A stretch of DNA of 32,363 nt, from positions 1 to 32,363 of the forward strand of contig JAIRME010000022.1 in the NCBI GenBank assembly GCA_031258945.1, in the 5' to 3' direction. The stretch comes from Mycoplasmataceae bacterium (GTDB lineage Bacteria > Bacillota_I > Bacilli_A > Mycoplasmatales > Mycoplasmoidaceae). Of the stretch, positions 1-13,191 are shown in pieces (the first letter of the stretch is position 1; each line of letters starts with the position of its first letter). The translations under genes and the position numbers were made by a program. The notes beneath the pieces were generated by a model. It had not been told where the DNA came from. It did not search any database and was given only the letters and a program-made list of their open reading frames with translations.

Positions 1-36
1 TTTATTATAATTTTTCATGACGATAGGACAATCGTT

Positions 37-59
37 AGCACCCTCATGGGTGTTTTTTT
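37..59 (+). terminator. Rho-independent terminator of a gene left of the window
   Basis: A 7-bp stem (AGCACCC paired with GGGTGTT, one G-U pair) with a TCAT loop runs straight into seven T residues on the plus strand. The T-run and the G-U pair make sense only for rightward transcription. It therefore ends a gene or RNA lying to the left of the window. Confidence 0.8.
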
Positions 60-460
60 ATTTTTCATTCTAATTATTGTCACTTAAATTAGTTTGTCAC
101 TTAATTTATTTTCACTCCAAAATTAAAATGTAAGTATTGATAGAAATAGTTAGATAAAAGGATAATCTCTATGAATTGTAACTATTTCTATTAATATATA
201 TAACGAATGATTTTACGATATTTTATTTGTAAATATCTTACTGTAACGCAATTTGAGTGTAAACAAGAATTCATTTTCTTCCATCTGTGGTTAGGTAGTT
301 TCAAAGCTACCTGAATTCAAGGGAATTAGTAAGAAGTTCACGAAAATTCCTATAAAATGCAACTCTCCGTATATGGGGGGGGCATCTAGGAATAAATAGC
401 CATTTATTACCGTTATTTCAGTTTTTGTTAGCATTTGGATATAAACTAATTCATTAAATA
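60..460. other. Gene-free region with inverted repeats and a G8 run
   Basis: No open frame worth calling is present, even with TGA read as Trp. It holds a 13-bp perfect inverted repeat (140-152 with 179-191), a possible promoter TTGATA-N18-GATAAT at 137-166 that overlaps the left arm, and a hairpin AGGTAG/CTACCT flanked by GAATTC on both sides near 269-316. There is also a pair GGAATT/AATTCC near 319-349, a run of eight G at 375-382, and an AT-rich hairpin AATAAAT/ATTTATT at 391-408. The order of small hairpins would suit a small RNA, but I match it to no known family. Confidence 0.4.
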
Positions 461-1063
461 TTAGAGTTTCATTTCTATTATTTTATTCACCAATTCACGA
501 ATTGCTTGGCCACGGTGATTTATTTTGAGTTTCTCTTCAATTGTTAATTTTGACATAGTTACATTGTATCCATTTGGGATAAAAATTGGATCATGAGTTA
601 AACCGTTGTTAATGTTAATAATAATTTTAGACAATTTACCATTTAATTTTCCATGAGTTTGAATAACTTCTCCGCTTGGAAATATACAAGTCACGACCGA
701 TACAAAATATGCAGTACGGAATGGTTCTTTTATGTTTTTCATTGCATTTAATAATTTAGTCAGTTGCTTTTTACGTGTAGCATTTGCCCCTGCATAGCGA
801 TTTGTATGTATGCCAGGTTTACTATTAAGTGCATCCACACATAAACCACTATCTTCAGCAATTGTTACATATCCAGTGTCTTTGCATACTTGTTTGGCTT
901 TTAATAAACTATTGCCAGCGAATGTCCTTTTGGTTTCTTTTATTGGTTTTTGATAATTGATATCATTTAAGCTTAAAAATTTATATTTACTATTTAATGT
1001 TCTCAAAGCATGCACCATTTGTTTAAATTTAGTTTGATTATTGGTAGCAATTACAATTGTCAT
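461..1063 (-). CDS. rdgB: XTP/dITP diphosphatase (RdgB/HAM1 family)
   Basis: House-cleaning nucleotide pyrophosphatase that hydrolyses non-canonical dITP, XTP and dITP-like nucleotides to monophosphates, keeping them out of DNA and RNA. The 200-residue product has the family layout: N-terminal TNNQTKFKQ substrate-binding segment (about residues 7-15), the catalytic AEDSGLCVDAL block near residues 69-79, RYAGANAT, and the NHRGQA motif near the C-terminus. Length is normal for the family. Its ATG lies two bases after the obg stop, so it is probably translated with obg as the last gene of a leftward operon that starts with the membrane-protein gene at 3148. No convincing minus-strand terminator follows it. 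Confidence 0.93.
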   Translation of the reverse strand: MTIVIATNNQTKFKQMVHALRTLNSKYKFLSLNDINYQKPIKETKRTFAGNSLLKAKQVCKDTGYVTIAEDSGLCVDALNSKPGIHTNRYAGANATRKKQLTKLLNAMKNIKEPFRTAYFVSVVTCIFPSGEVIQTHGKLNGKLSKIIININNGLTHDPIFIPNGYNVTMSKLTIEEKLKINHRGQAIRELVNKIIEMKL

Positions 1064-1065
1064 AA

Positions 1066-2355
1066 CTACTTGTCTATAGTGAACTCATTCCCATAGATAA
1101 GCAAAGTATCACCGGGTTTAGCACCTATGTTTTTGGCGGTTGTTTCTACCTTAATTGTTTGCATTTTTTGATTGTAACGTACGATATTATCTTTAGTATC
1201 TAATGGTATTTTATTTGTTCAGTATCGCATATATTCACTTTCAACTTGTCATTTATCTTTTTGAACTTGAATGATTTTTAAATCTTTTGTAAAATCTTTT
1301 TGTTGCTTTAATTCAATAATTTTAGTTTTGGCAGTTTTATTCAATAATTTAATTTTATTTTCATCTTGAATTTTCAAAAACATTTGATAAGTTTCGTCAA
1401 TTAATTCTTTTACACCACTATTATTCAAAGCACTAATAACATGTAATTTATTTTTAATAATTTTTTTTAATTTCAATATATTTTCTTGTGTTCCATTAAT
1501 ATCACTCTTATTAGCTGCTAAAATAATCGGTTTGGCAAGCAATGCTTTGCTATATTTTCTTAATTCATTATTGATGATATTGTAAGAATGGACAATGTCA
1601 TCATTGTCTTGCGGATTTAACGATATTAAATGAATGAGAATAGAACATCTTTCAATGTGTTTAAGAAATTCATGACCAAGACCTTTGCCTGCCGCCGCAC
1701 CTTCAATTAAACCGGGTAAATCAGCTATTACCATTTTAGCATTATTAACTTGAATGGTACCTAAAATGGGAATAAGTGTCGTAAATTGATAATTACCTAT
1801 TTTGGATTTAACATTGGAAATTTTGCCTATTAAAGTGGATTTACCAGCATTTGGTAAACCCACTAACCCTACATCTGCAACATATTTTAACTTCAAAATG
1901 ACTATTTTTTCTTCGCCCAAATCTCCATTTTCATGCAAAGTTGGAGCGCGATTAAAAGATGACTTGAAAAAAGCATTGCCTCGTCCTCCCTTACCTCCTT
2001 CACAAATTGTAAAAGTTTGTCCAGATTCTAATAAATCCACTAATAATTCATTTGTATTTAGATCATAGATTGATGTACCCAATGGTAAATTAATATAAAT
2101 ATCTTCTCCGCGACGTCCGGTTTCTTTAGCTGTACGACCATTTTCACCATTGGGAGCAACAATTGATTTATGATTCCTTCATTCAAACAAAGTATTAACA
2201 TTGTGATCTCCTACTAAGATGATGTTCCCGCCATCTCCTCCATTTCCGCCATATGGCCCTCCCATAGGTACATTGGCTTCACGTCGTCACGAAACAATAC
2301 CGTTACCACCATTACCAGCTTTTAAATTAATAATGCATTCATCTACTAATTGCAT
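1066..2355 (-). CDS. obg: Ribosome-associated GTPase Obg (CgtA)
   Basis: Obg-type GTPase acting in large ribosomal subunit maturation and stress signalling. The 429-residue frame, read through several TGA(Trp) codons, shows the glycine-rich N-terminal Obg fold ([23 protein letters not shown]), then the G domain with G1 GLPNAGKS at about 166-173, DLPG and the NKSD base-recognition motif. It ends in the C-terminal OCT domain ([17 protein letters not shown]). The start is ATG at 2355, the only one that keeps the whole Obg fold. With the standard code the gene would wrongly appear truncated at both ends. It sits between a membrane-protein gene 22 bases upstream and rdgB 2 bases downstream, and is probably co-transcribed with both. 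Confidence 0.95.
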
Positions 2356-2377
2356 AAAGTTACTAAATTTTAGCAAA

Positions 2378-3148
2378 TTAATTATCTTTACTTATGTCAA
2401 TGTGTGTAAGGTCATCTTGTTTTTTATATTGATCTTTTAGTTCTTTTAGTGTTTGTTGCAATTTACTACGCTCTTTTTCTTGACTGACAATATCAATGAT
2501 TGCTTGTTCAGCTAACTGACTATGACTAATAGAGTTATTAATCAGTCAATTAATAATTAAGAAAGTGCTAATAAGAGTCGCAAAAAAAATTGCTACTTTT
2601 AAAAAAATCATCGTGGAATCATTATTGGAACCGGGAAGAAATCCACAAAAAATAAAAACATTAGAAGACAAAATAATAGGAACAGTAAATATTAATATGT
2701 CTATATTTGTTTTCTTGAAGATATATAACACTAGTACTAATGCAACACTCAAAACTGATCATGAAATTATGGGGATTAAAATGAAAGGATTAAATTTTAC
2801 ATTTATTGATAAAATCGTCATACCGCTCGAAAAATATTCTTGGGCATAGTTCAAAAAATCATTAGCATTTCCTAATGTAGTTTTAGGAATGTCAGAAGTA
2901 GTAGGGTGTTGGGCTCAATATTGGAGTTCAGTTTGATATTGGTTAGGGTTAAATAGTCAATGATAGTTTTCGCTAGTAACTTTGCCAGATCATTCGTTAC
3001 CATGGTATGGGATAAGTCATTGTAAATGTAAAAAATTCATATCCCCCAAAAGTAATCAAATTAGAAGAAAGCCTAATAAAACACATACACTGAAAATTGT
3101 AACAATGATGTTTTTAGTTAAGTGTTGTGTTTTGTAAGCCAAACGCAT
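2378..3148 (-). CDS. Hypothetical four-helix membrane protein
   Basis: I do not recognise the family. The 256-residue product starts MRLAYKTQHLTKN and is rich in TGA-encoded Trp. Predicted membrane segments by hydrophobicity lie at roughly residues 13-35, 118-143, 148-172 and 182-204. Between the first two is an extracytoplasmic-looking stretch rich in W, N, Y and T (about 36-117), and the C-terminal 50 residues are charged and coiled-coil-like (SQEKERSKLQQTLKELKDQ). It lies 22 bases upstream of obg on the same strand, so it probably heads the obg-rdgB transcript. With the standard code only a 68-residue internal fragment would be seen. No catalytic motif is visible. Confidence 0.75.
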
Positions 3149-3226
3149 TTTAATGTATTTAATTATATTTGGGGTTTTGAACAAAGAAAGTGATAAAAAA
3201 TTTTCGAATAGATAGTTACTAATATA

Positions 3227-3232
3227 TATAAT
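3227..3232 (+). promoter_or_regulatory. Likely -10 box of the PFOR gene
   Basis: TATAAT lies 41 bases before the PFOR start codon, in the 124-base gap between the divergent membrane-protein gene and PFOR. No good -35 box is visible. A ribosome-binding site AAGGA is placed correctly before the ATG at 3273. Confidence 0.4.
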
Positions 3233-3272
3233 TGCTTTAATTTTATTAAAAAGAAAAAATTAAGGAAAAAAT

Positions 3273-6785
<3,513 letters not shown>

Positions 6786-6821
6786 TTATTCTTGTTGCAA
6801 GATATACTTGTTAAACTTAAT

Positions 6822-8954
6822 TTAATTTTTTTTGGCTTCCATGATTGTAACTTTTTTATTTTTGTCTAAGTAAACTTTATATGGTATATTCTTCTTAATA
6901 TCATTAGATAGTATCTTATTAGCCAAATAATTTTCAATGTGTTTTTGGATGTAACGTTTAATTGGTCTTGCACCATAAGTTGAGTCATAGCCTTCTTGAC
7001 GAACTTTGGTTAATAAAGAATTCTCAAATTGAACATAAATGTCTTCGCCTTTTAAACGTTCGGCTAATTCATTTAATGATTTTCAGATAATTTCATTAAT
7101 AACTTTTTCATCCAAAGGATTAAAAATAATAATTTCGTCAATTCGATTAATAAATTCTGGCTTCAAATATTTTTTAAGTTCAATTAACGCTTGTTGTTTT
7201 TTATAATCCAAAATTTCTTGGTGACCCAAATTAGTAGTCATGATAATAATCGTATTTTTGAAATTCACCAACCGTCCTTGAGCATCTTTTAATTGCCCGT
7301 CATCCAACACTTGTAATAGTATATTTAGTACATCGCCATGGGCTTTTTCGATTTCATCAAATAATACAACAGAATATGGTCTACGTCTAACAGCTTCAGT
7401 TAATGCCCCTGCCTGTTCATAACCTATGTATCCTGGGGGAGCGCCAATCAGTTTAGAAATTGAATGCTTTTCCATGTATTCGCTCATATCAAAACGTACC
7501 ATTGATTTTTCACTGTCAAATAGTTCGTATGCCAAAGTTTTAGCTAATTCAGTTTTTCCTACTCCGGTAGGCCCTAAGAAAAGAAATGAACCAATGGGAC
7601 GATTAGGGTCGTTAATACCTGCTCGTCCTCTTAGAACAGCTTGTGCTACTAAATCAATTGCTTCATTTTGCCCTTTCACTCGTTTGCTTAAATCTTGATG
7701 TAAATTCAATAATTTAGCACGTTCTTCACTCATTAGTTTATTTAAAGGAATACCAGTAATTTTGGAAACAACTTCACCGATTTCATTAGTTGTAACAGCA
7801 TCTCTAATAATTTGTTTACCTTCAGCTTGAATTTTTTGTTCGTAATCTTTAATTTTCTTTTGCAAATCTGGAATAACTACATATAAAAGTTTACTTGCTT
7901 TTTCAAATTCACCTTCACTCTGTCAACGATCAATTTTTTGTCTTGAAACTTCAAGTTCCTTTTTAAAATCAATTAGTTTTTGGTGTTCATTTTTTTGTTT
8001 AGTTCATTCTTCATTACGTTGTTTTTGTTCTTCTTTTAGTTCTTCTAATTCTTTCTCAATAATTTTTAAACGTTGTTTAGATTTATCATCTGTTTCATTT
8101 AACAATGCGGCTCGTTCTGTTTCAACATGAATAATTTCACGATTAATTTGATCTAATTCCGCTGGAAGCGAATGCATTTCAGTTTTAACACGTGCTGCTG
8201 CTTCATCAATTAAATCAATGGCTTTGTCTGGTAAATAACGATCCGAGATATAACGGTCTGACATATTTACAGCTGCAATTAATGCAGAATCATGAATTTT
8301 AACTTGATGGAATAATTCTCATCTCTCTTTCAAACCGCGCATAATAGTTATGGTTTCTTGTTTAGACGGTTCTTTTACAAAGATTTTTTGCATGCGTCGT
8401 TCTAGAGCTGCATCTTTTTCAATATATTGGCGATATTCATTTAAAGTGGTGGCACCAATAATTTTCACTTCCCCTCGAGCCATCATAGGTTTGAAAATGT
8501 TAGCAGCGTCCATGGAACCTCCACCAGTTCTACCTGTGCCAACTAATTGATGTACTTCATCAATAAAAAGAATAATATTCCCGTGCGATTGTTTTACTTG
8601 TTTAATTACATTATTTAAACGTTCTTCAAATTGACCCTGGTAGGAAGCACCACTAATTAATGATGGCAAAGATAATTCGTAAATTGTCTTATTTTTTAAA
8701 TTATCTGGTACATCATTGTTAATGATGCGTTGCGCCAACCCTTCTACGATAGCTGTTTTGCCTACCCCAGGCTCACCAATTAATACAGGATTATTTTTAG
8801 TTTTACGTGAAATAATTTCAATTAATCGGCGTATTTCTTCATCTCTTCCAATAATTGGGTCAATTTTATTATCTATCACATCTTGATTTAAATTGCGTCC
8901 ATATTTACTTAGTGGATCTTTATTATTTTCCGGGGGTTTATAGTTGAAATCCAT
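6822..8954 (-). CDS. clpB: ClpB disaggregase, short form without N-domain
   Basis: AAA+ chaperone that threads aggregated proteins through a hexameric ring, working with DnaK. The 710-residue frame begins directly at the first nucleotide-binding domain ([11 protein letters not shown], Walker A GEPGVGKT at 60-67). It then has the long middle coiled coil (about residues 230-370) and the second AAA+ module with GPTGVGKT at about 461-468. The Clp N-terminal substrate domain (about 150 residues) is missing, as in M. genitalium ClpB, so this is a lineage trait and not a truncation. A good SD (AGGAG) lies 10 bases before the ATG. Expression should be heat-inducible through the CIRCE operator upstream. 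Confidence 0.95.
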
Positions 8955-8984
8955 AATATGTTATCTCCTAAATTTATTCAGGAG

Positions 8985-8990
8985 ATTATA
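8985..8990 (-). promoter_or_regulatory. clpB -10 box
   Basis: TATAAT on the minus strand, about 30 bases before the clpB start codon. Its -35 region falls inside the CIRCE palindrome, so a bound repressor would block RNA polymerase. Confidence 0.6.
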
Positions 8991-8997
8991 ACACATA

Positions 8998-9028
8998 AAT
9001 TAGCACTCTACATATGAAAGTGCTAATT
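8998..9028. promoter_or_regulatory. CIRCE operator (HrcA binding site)
   Basis: TTAGCACTC at 9000-9008, a 9-base spacer, then AAGTGCTAA at 9018-9026. This is the CIRCE consensus (TTAGCACTC-N9-GAGTGCTAA) with one changed base, and the symmetry extends by two more A/T pairs outward. It overlaps the clpB promoter. The HrcA repressor itself is not in the window. Confidence 0.92.
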
Positions 9029-9043
9029 TATCTTTTTAATAAG

Positions 9044-9745
9044 TTATAAACTAATTTTAAATTGATTGTATGGTATTTCCACTTCCTGAGAACGACCGAA
9101 GAAATCAATCATAATAACTGCTACACCTTTAGAGTCGTCCAATTTTTTGATTTCACCTGTCATTCCTGCAAAAGAACCTTCCAAAATGTCAATGTTATTA
9201 CCAATTTTAGCATCTGTTCTATAAATTACTTTATTTTCGTCAGATGTTGAAATGCTGCTATTGTTACTAGTTGCTTGTTCAGTTTTTGAATCTTCAATAA
9301 TGACTTCGCCTTCACCACTTACTCTAGCATATTCTTCAATTGTAATTGGAATTGGCACAGCTCCCTTACCTGAAGAACCAACAAATCCTAATACACCGGG
9401 TGTATTACGAATAGCAAACCAAACATTACGATCATAGATCATATTAATAAAAATGTAACCAGGAAATTTGTTAATAACTCTAACTCTAGTTTTCTTATAT
9501 TTCCCATCTTGCATTACTTCTCAAGTGGTAGTTTTTGTTTTTTTAGGATTTTGCGGAATTTGTTCGCTATCTTTAGCAAAAGTTTCAACGGTTTCTTCTT
9601 TTGTCTTAAATATACGTATCTGCCCTACATATGAATCATAACCGTAATTATGTATTTTTTCTTGGATAGCTTCAGCAATCGAATCTTCCTTACCACCTAT
9701 TGCAGTAACGATGAATCATTGCGATTGTTCAATTTGATTTTCCAT
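9044..9745 (-). CDS. nusG: Transcription termination/antitermination factor NusG
   Basis: Binds RNA polymerase near the clamp and modulates pausing, termination and coupling to ribosomes. The 233-residue product has the NGN domain (WFIVTAIGGKEDSIAEAI, then FPGYIFINM and TPGVLGFVG) and a C-terminal KOW domain (IDILEGSFAGMTGEIKKLD). It is longer than the usual 180 residues because of a K/T/P-rich insertion near residues 50-78 and a Ser/Asn/Glu-rich linker of about 25 residues between NGN and KOW. The start is ATG at 9745 with AGGAG eight bases upstream. It lies 9 bases downstream of secE, as in many bacteria. Confidence 0.95.
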
Positions 9746-9754
9746 ATTTTTCTC

Positions 9755-10297
9755 CTAACCTCTTGGGATTACATTAATGAGATAATCTAATCCTAAAAAT
9801 ATTAATGCCATAATGCTTACTAGTATTAAAATGATACCAAAATCTTTTAATACTTGTTTACCACGGATTCAAGTAACCCGACTAAATTCTTTTCCCACAC
9901 CAAAGAATCAACGTCTAAAACGGAACGAAAAACTTTTTCTTAATTCTTCAGAACTTAAATTTAAAATACGTTGTTCATCTTGTCTAAATTGATTGATTCT
10001 TTCTTTACGATAAGCTTTAAATTGTAATTTAGCATCCTTCTTTGATAATTTATTGCTAGCCACTTGTGTTTTAAAATCATTTAATTTATTTTTAATATCT
10101 TCTTTACACCGTTTCTCATATTTATTGATCTCTTGATTTTGTTTAACATATTCTTCTCTAATTTTTTTACGTTCAGCCATTTTAGCTTGTTTATTTGCGA
10201 GTTTTTGTTTATGCAAATTTTCGTAAAGTTTTTGGCGTTCTTGTTTTTTTAATTGTTTGGGATCAACACCTGGTTGATTAATTTCATTATTAGTCAT
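9755..10297 (-). CDS. secE: Preprotein translocase subunit SecE with long N-terminal extension
   Basis: Small essential subunit that clamps SecY in the membrane translocon. The C-terminal part is classical SecE: the amphipathic segment FFGVGKEFSRVTWIRGKQVLKDF (residues about 130-152, described from its ends) leading into one membrane helix (GIILILVSIMALIFLGLDYLI). The first 125 residues are a highly charged Lys/Glu/Gln-rich extension, probably coiled-coil, making the protein 180 residues instead of the usual 60-75. Identity rests on the helix and on the rpmG-secE-nusG order. Its ATG overlaps the rpmG stop by one base (TAATG), so translation is coupled. The TGA codons in the conserved segment are read as Trp. 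Confidence 0.88.
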
Positions 10298-10443
10298 TAA
10301 CGCGTCTCCTTGTGTACTGTAACCTTATTACACTTAGGACAATACTTATGTAATTCTAAACGTTTTTCTTTATATTTGTTTACAGTAATATGGTAATTAC
10401 GTGCATTGCATTCTTCGCATATTAATGTCGCTCTAACTCGCAT
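10297..10443 (-). CDS. rpmG: 50S ribosomal protein L33 (zinc-ribbon type)
   Basis: A 48-residue protein of the large ribosomal subunit, MRVRATLICEECNARNYHIT and onward. Two CxxC pairs (CEEC near residue 9 and CPKC near residue 35) form the zinc ribbon of the C+ L33 type. Downstream is secE, overlapping by one base. A minus-strand terminator lies between it and the sigma-factor gene, so its promoter should be in the short gap 10444-10475. Confidence 0.93.
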   Translation of the reverse strand: MRVRATLICEECNARNYHITVNKYKEKRLELHKYCPKCNKVTVHKETR

Positions 10444-10475
10444 ACGTCCTCCTAAGATTGATTTCGCTTGGATTT

Positions 10476-10500
10476 AAAAAGGTGCTGTTACCAACACCTT
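10476..10500 (-). terminator. Terminator of the sigma-factor gene
   Basis: On the minus strand AAGGTGTTG-GTAA-CAGCACCTT forms a 9-bp stem with one G-U pair and a GNRA-type tetraloop, followed by a short T-run. It begins 12 bases after the stop of the sigma-like gene and separates it from rpmG-secE-nusG. Confidence 0.8.
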
Positions 10501-10511
10501 AATGCGTAGCA

Positions 10512-11090
10512 TTATATACAATGTTGACGATATTTGCGACAAATTAAGCGGTATTTATTTGCTACTGCTTTAGGCTTGACATGAAGTATATGAGAAATTT
10601 CTTCATTTGTGTACCCTTGCATTTTATATTTAATGATTCGTCTATCAAATTTAACTAATCGATTAATATATTCATTAATTTTCTCTAATTCTATTTCTCG
10701 AACTGTATTTTCATGTAAATCAATATGACTAGCATAATTAGAATATCAGTCATAGTTTTCTTCTAATCGATATGCCGTGTTTAAAGCATGATGACCTAGT
10801 TGTAGCATTTTACTACCATAACGAATTATCATAGATTTATTAGTAGTTAATAATGCTTGAGTAAATGTATATTGTTTTTGTTTGGTATTAAAATTATCTA
10901 AACATTTTATGAAAGACAAATATGAATATGACATAAAGTCTTGATTTTCTAAACAAATGTTAGGGAAGAAACTCCTTGCTATGCTAGATGTAAACTTTTC
11001 TAATATTTCTCTTTTTTGTTCATAAAGTTTGTCTCTAATCAACAAATCTTTACTATTTTGGTATTGCTCTATTAAACTATTTTCATTCAT
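10512..11090 (-). CDS. Sigma-70-family factor, SigH-like
   Basis: Probable alternative sigma subunit of RNA polymerase, 192 residues, with only region 2 and region 4. Region 2 is recognisable in FMSYSYLSFIKCLDNFNTKQ, and a helix-turn-helix of region 4 is near the C-terminus (RRIIKYKMQGYTNEEISHIL and following residues). The order sigH-rpmG-secE-nusG is the same as around sigH of Bacillus subtilis, which supports orthology. In M. genitalium a SigH-like protein (MG428) switches on recombination genes, so a similar role is a fair inference. The gene has its own terminator. The short gap upstream (11091-11158) holds no clear promoter. Sequence divergence is high, so the exact subfamily is unproven. 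Confidence 0.75.
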
Positions 11091-11158
11091 AACTATACAT
11101 TTTTACCACAAAAAAATATGCAAATTGTCCTAAATTTGTCCGGTTTTTGTCCAGACTT

Positions 11159-13111
11159 CTACTTGCGTAAATCTTTTAAGTACAAATAATTTGAAGGTTT
11201 TGTGCGAATTTGTTTTTGCAATTGCGATAAGAATTTAACTGCTTCTTGATTGTTTTCAAAAATTTCTTTTTTAACATTAAATCCAGCTTTTTCATTGTGA
11301 TGTTGAATGTATTCGCTATATTTTAAATATTGCATTAATTGTTTTTTAGTCTTATTCAAAAAATTATTTGATATTTCTTTATATTTTGTACGGAATATAG
11401 GATCTGACAAATCTTCGTAATTTTCATTTACTAATCTATTACGTTTATTGAAAAAATTAATAGCAGACAAATAAAATTTACCTTTCAAAAATGATCAACC
11501 ATCTAATGTTCTAAATTCATAGTTTAGTTTTTGTTGATTATTCGGATGATTAATCATTCGCAAACGATATTTTCTCTTGTAGTAACCGAAATATACAGAT
11601 GTGATAAAGATAGCGCAAATAAGAAAGAAACTCATTTCGACTGCTAGGGCAGCAATGTTATTTACACCACCTATATTAATAGCATTGTGAAACAAGTCAT
11701 AGAAATGATCAAAGACTACTACTATCAAAGAAATTAAAGCTAGTGGATATAAAAATCATTCTAATAATGAATTTTTCATGCAACGCTCTAGAGCATATTT
11801 AATAACCGCTAACAGGATAATAGCATAAATAATAATATAGAAAACGCTAGCCGCAGAAATAATTGTGTTAATATTAATAAAATTAGCTTTTGGTCCAACG
11901 ATACCAACAATAATATCCGGAATAATCGCTCACATGCCAATCGTAATTAAAGAAATCGTAATGTGTAGTTTCATTGCCCCGATTGGAAAACCTTCATGAT
12001 TCAATTCAGAAAATTTATTACTAATATAACCTTCAGTAGACATTGGTTGCAAAGTTGTACCACCATATAAGGCTGCCTGTGAAATTATGTTACCTCGCAT
12101 GGCAATCGTACTGACAATCATGATAATAGGACCGGCATAAATTAATCAATGAAATCAATGGGAGTTGTTGGCATTTGTTAGAACAATTCAAAAACCAGTG
12201 TTAATATTTTGCATCATGACAGATTGAGCGAACATAAAGACAATAATCATTGATATATAAAAACCAACACTCAAAATCATTACAATCATGATACCTTTAC
12301 TTACATTTTTTTCAGGTTCTTTAACGGTACTACCAGCGGAAGCAAATGCCTCAAAACCAGTGAAATAATAAAAACAAGCACAAAAGGCTGATAAAAAGTG
12401 TGAAAAATTAAAATTAGAATTTTGTGCTCAATCTACGGCATTATTAGAATTAACCGGCAAAGCAGCAGCAACGATACCAAATGCCACTAAAAAACCAGAA
12501 GAGGCTCATTTAATCAATAGAGAATATTTTGCAACTTTTTTATAAGTCTTAGCTCCAAAAAAAGCAACGAGCGCAAAAACAACGGCCAATGCTAAACCAA
12601 TTAAATCATACGCTAAATAACTTCAATTATGCAAATGTTTAGTTCAATCACATCATCAATACGAGGCATTCGGATCACCAGCTGACATGGATGGGTCAAA
12701 ATTAGCTTTTACAAACATTAAAATTTGATTGGATAATACCATCGGCATAATGATGTAGTTTAAAAATAAAATTAAAAAGCCAACAAACCTACCGAATGAA
12801 CTACGCGCGAAAATATAGGCACCACCATTATCATCTTGTTTATGATATCTTGATAACTTAGCGAAAGCATATGCACAAATACTAGCAATGATTCCCATTA
12901 ATAAAAAGATTCAAATAATGTGGAAACCCAAACCATAGGCTCCTTCATTAATTATTTTGCCTGTGCTAGGATCAGTTCTTTGTCGGTCGGCAAGTAATGC
13001 TAAACTTCCAAGAAAAGGAATGCCGACGGTAAAATTGAAACCGTTTCAAATAAATTGTTTTAATGTAAATTTGTGACTTGTCTTTTTTAGTGAGGTTTTA
13101 TTAGATGCCAT
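11159..13111 (-). CDS. APC-superfamily amino-acid permease with long cytoplasmic tail
   Basis: Membrane transporter, 650 residues read through many TGA(Trp) codons. The N-terminus (FTVGIPFLGSLALLADRQ) corresponds to the first helix with the substrate-binding GIP motif. It is followed by about eleven more hydrophobic segments, including SICAYAFAKLSRYHKQDDNG and FYYFTGFEAFASAGSTVKEP, which are typical of the amino acid-polyamine-cation superfamily. After the last helix (about residue 495) comes a charged, Lys/Asn-rich tail of about 150 residues of unknown function. Substrate cannot be told from sequence. The start ATG at 13111 is 80 bases from the divergent uvrB gene. With the standard code it would be cut into at least five fragments. 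Confidence 0.87.
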
Positions 13112-13169
13112 ATTTTTATTCGCTAAACATGTAACAAGTTCATTATAGAAACAATATTTCATTAATTTG

Positions 13170-13175
13170 TATAAT
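13170..13175 (+). promoter_or_regulatory. uvrB -10 box
   Basis: TATAAT lies 16 bases before the uvrB start codon. Transcription would begin only about 10 bases before the ATG and no SD is visible, so uvrB mRNA may be nearly leaderless. Confidence 0.45.
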
Positions 13176-13191
13176 CTTTGTTGACTTTTAA

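Noticed and set aside
1802-2068. Plus-strand reading frame inside obg
   Set aside because: It is the mirror of the conserved obg coding sequence and has no motif of its own.
8965-8986. RNA thermometer hiding the clpB ribosome-binding site
   Set aside because: TCTCCT/AGGAGA can pair across the SD, but the first arm directly follows the -10 box and is mostly upstream of the likely transcription start. CIRCE already explains heat control.
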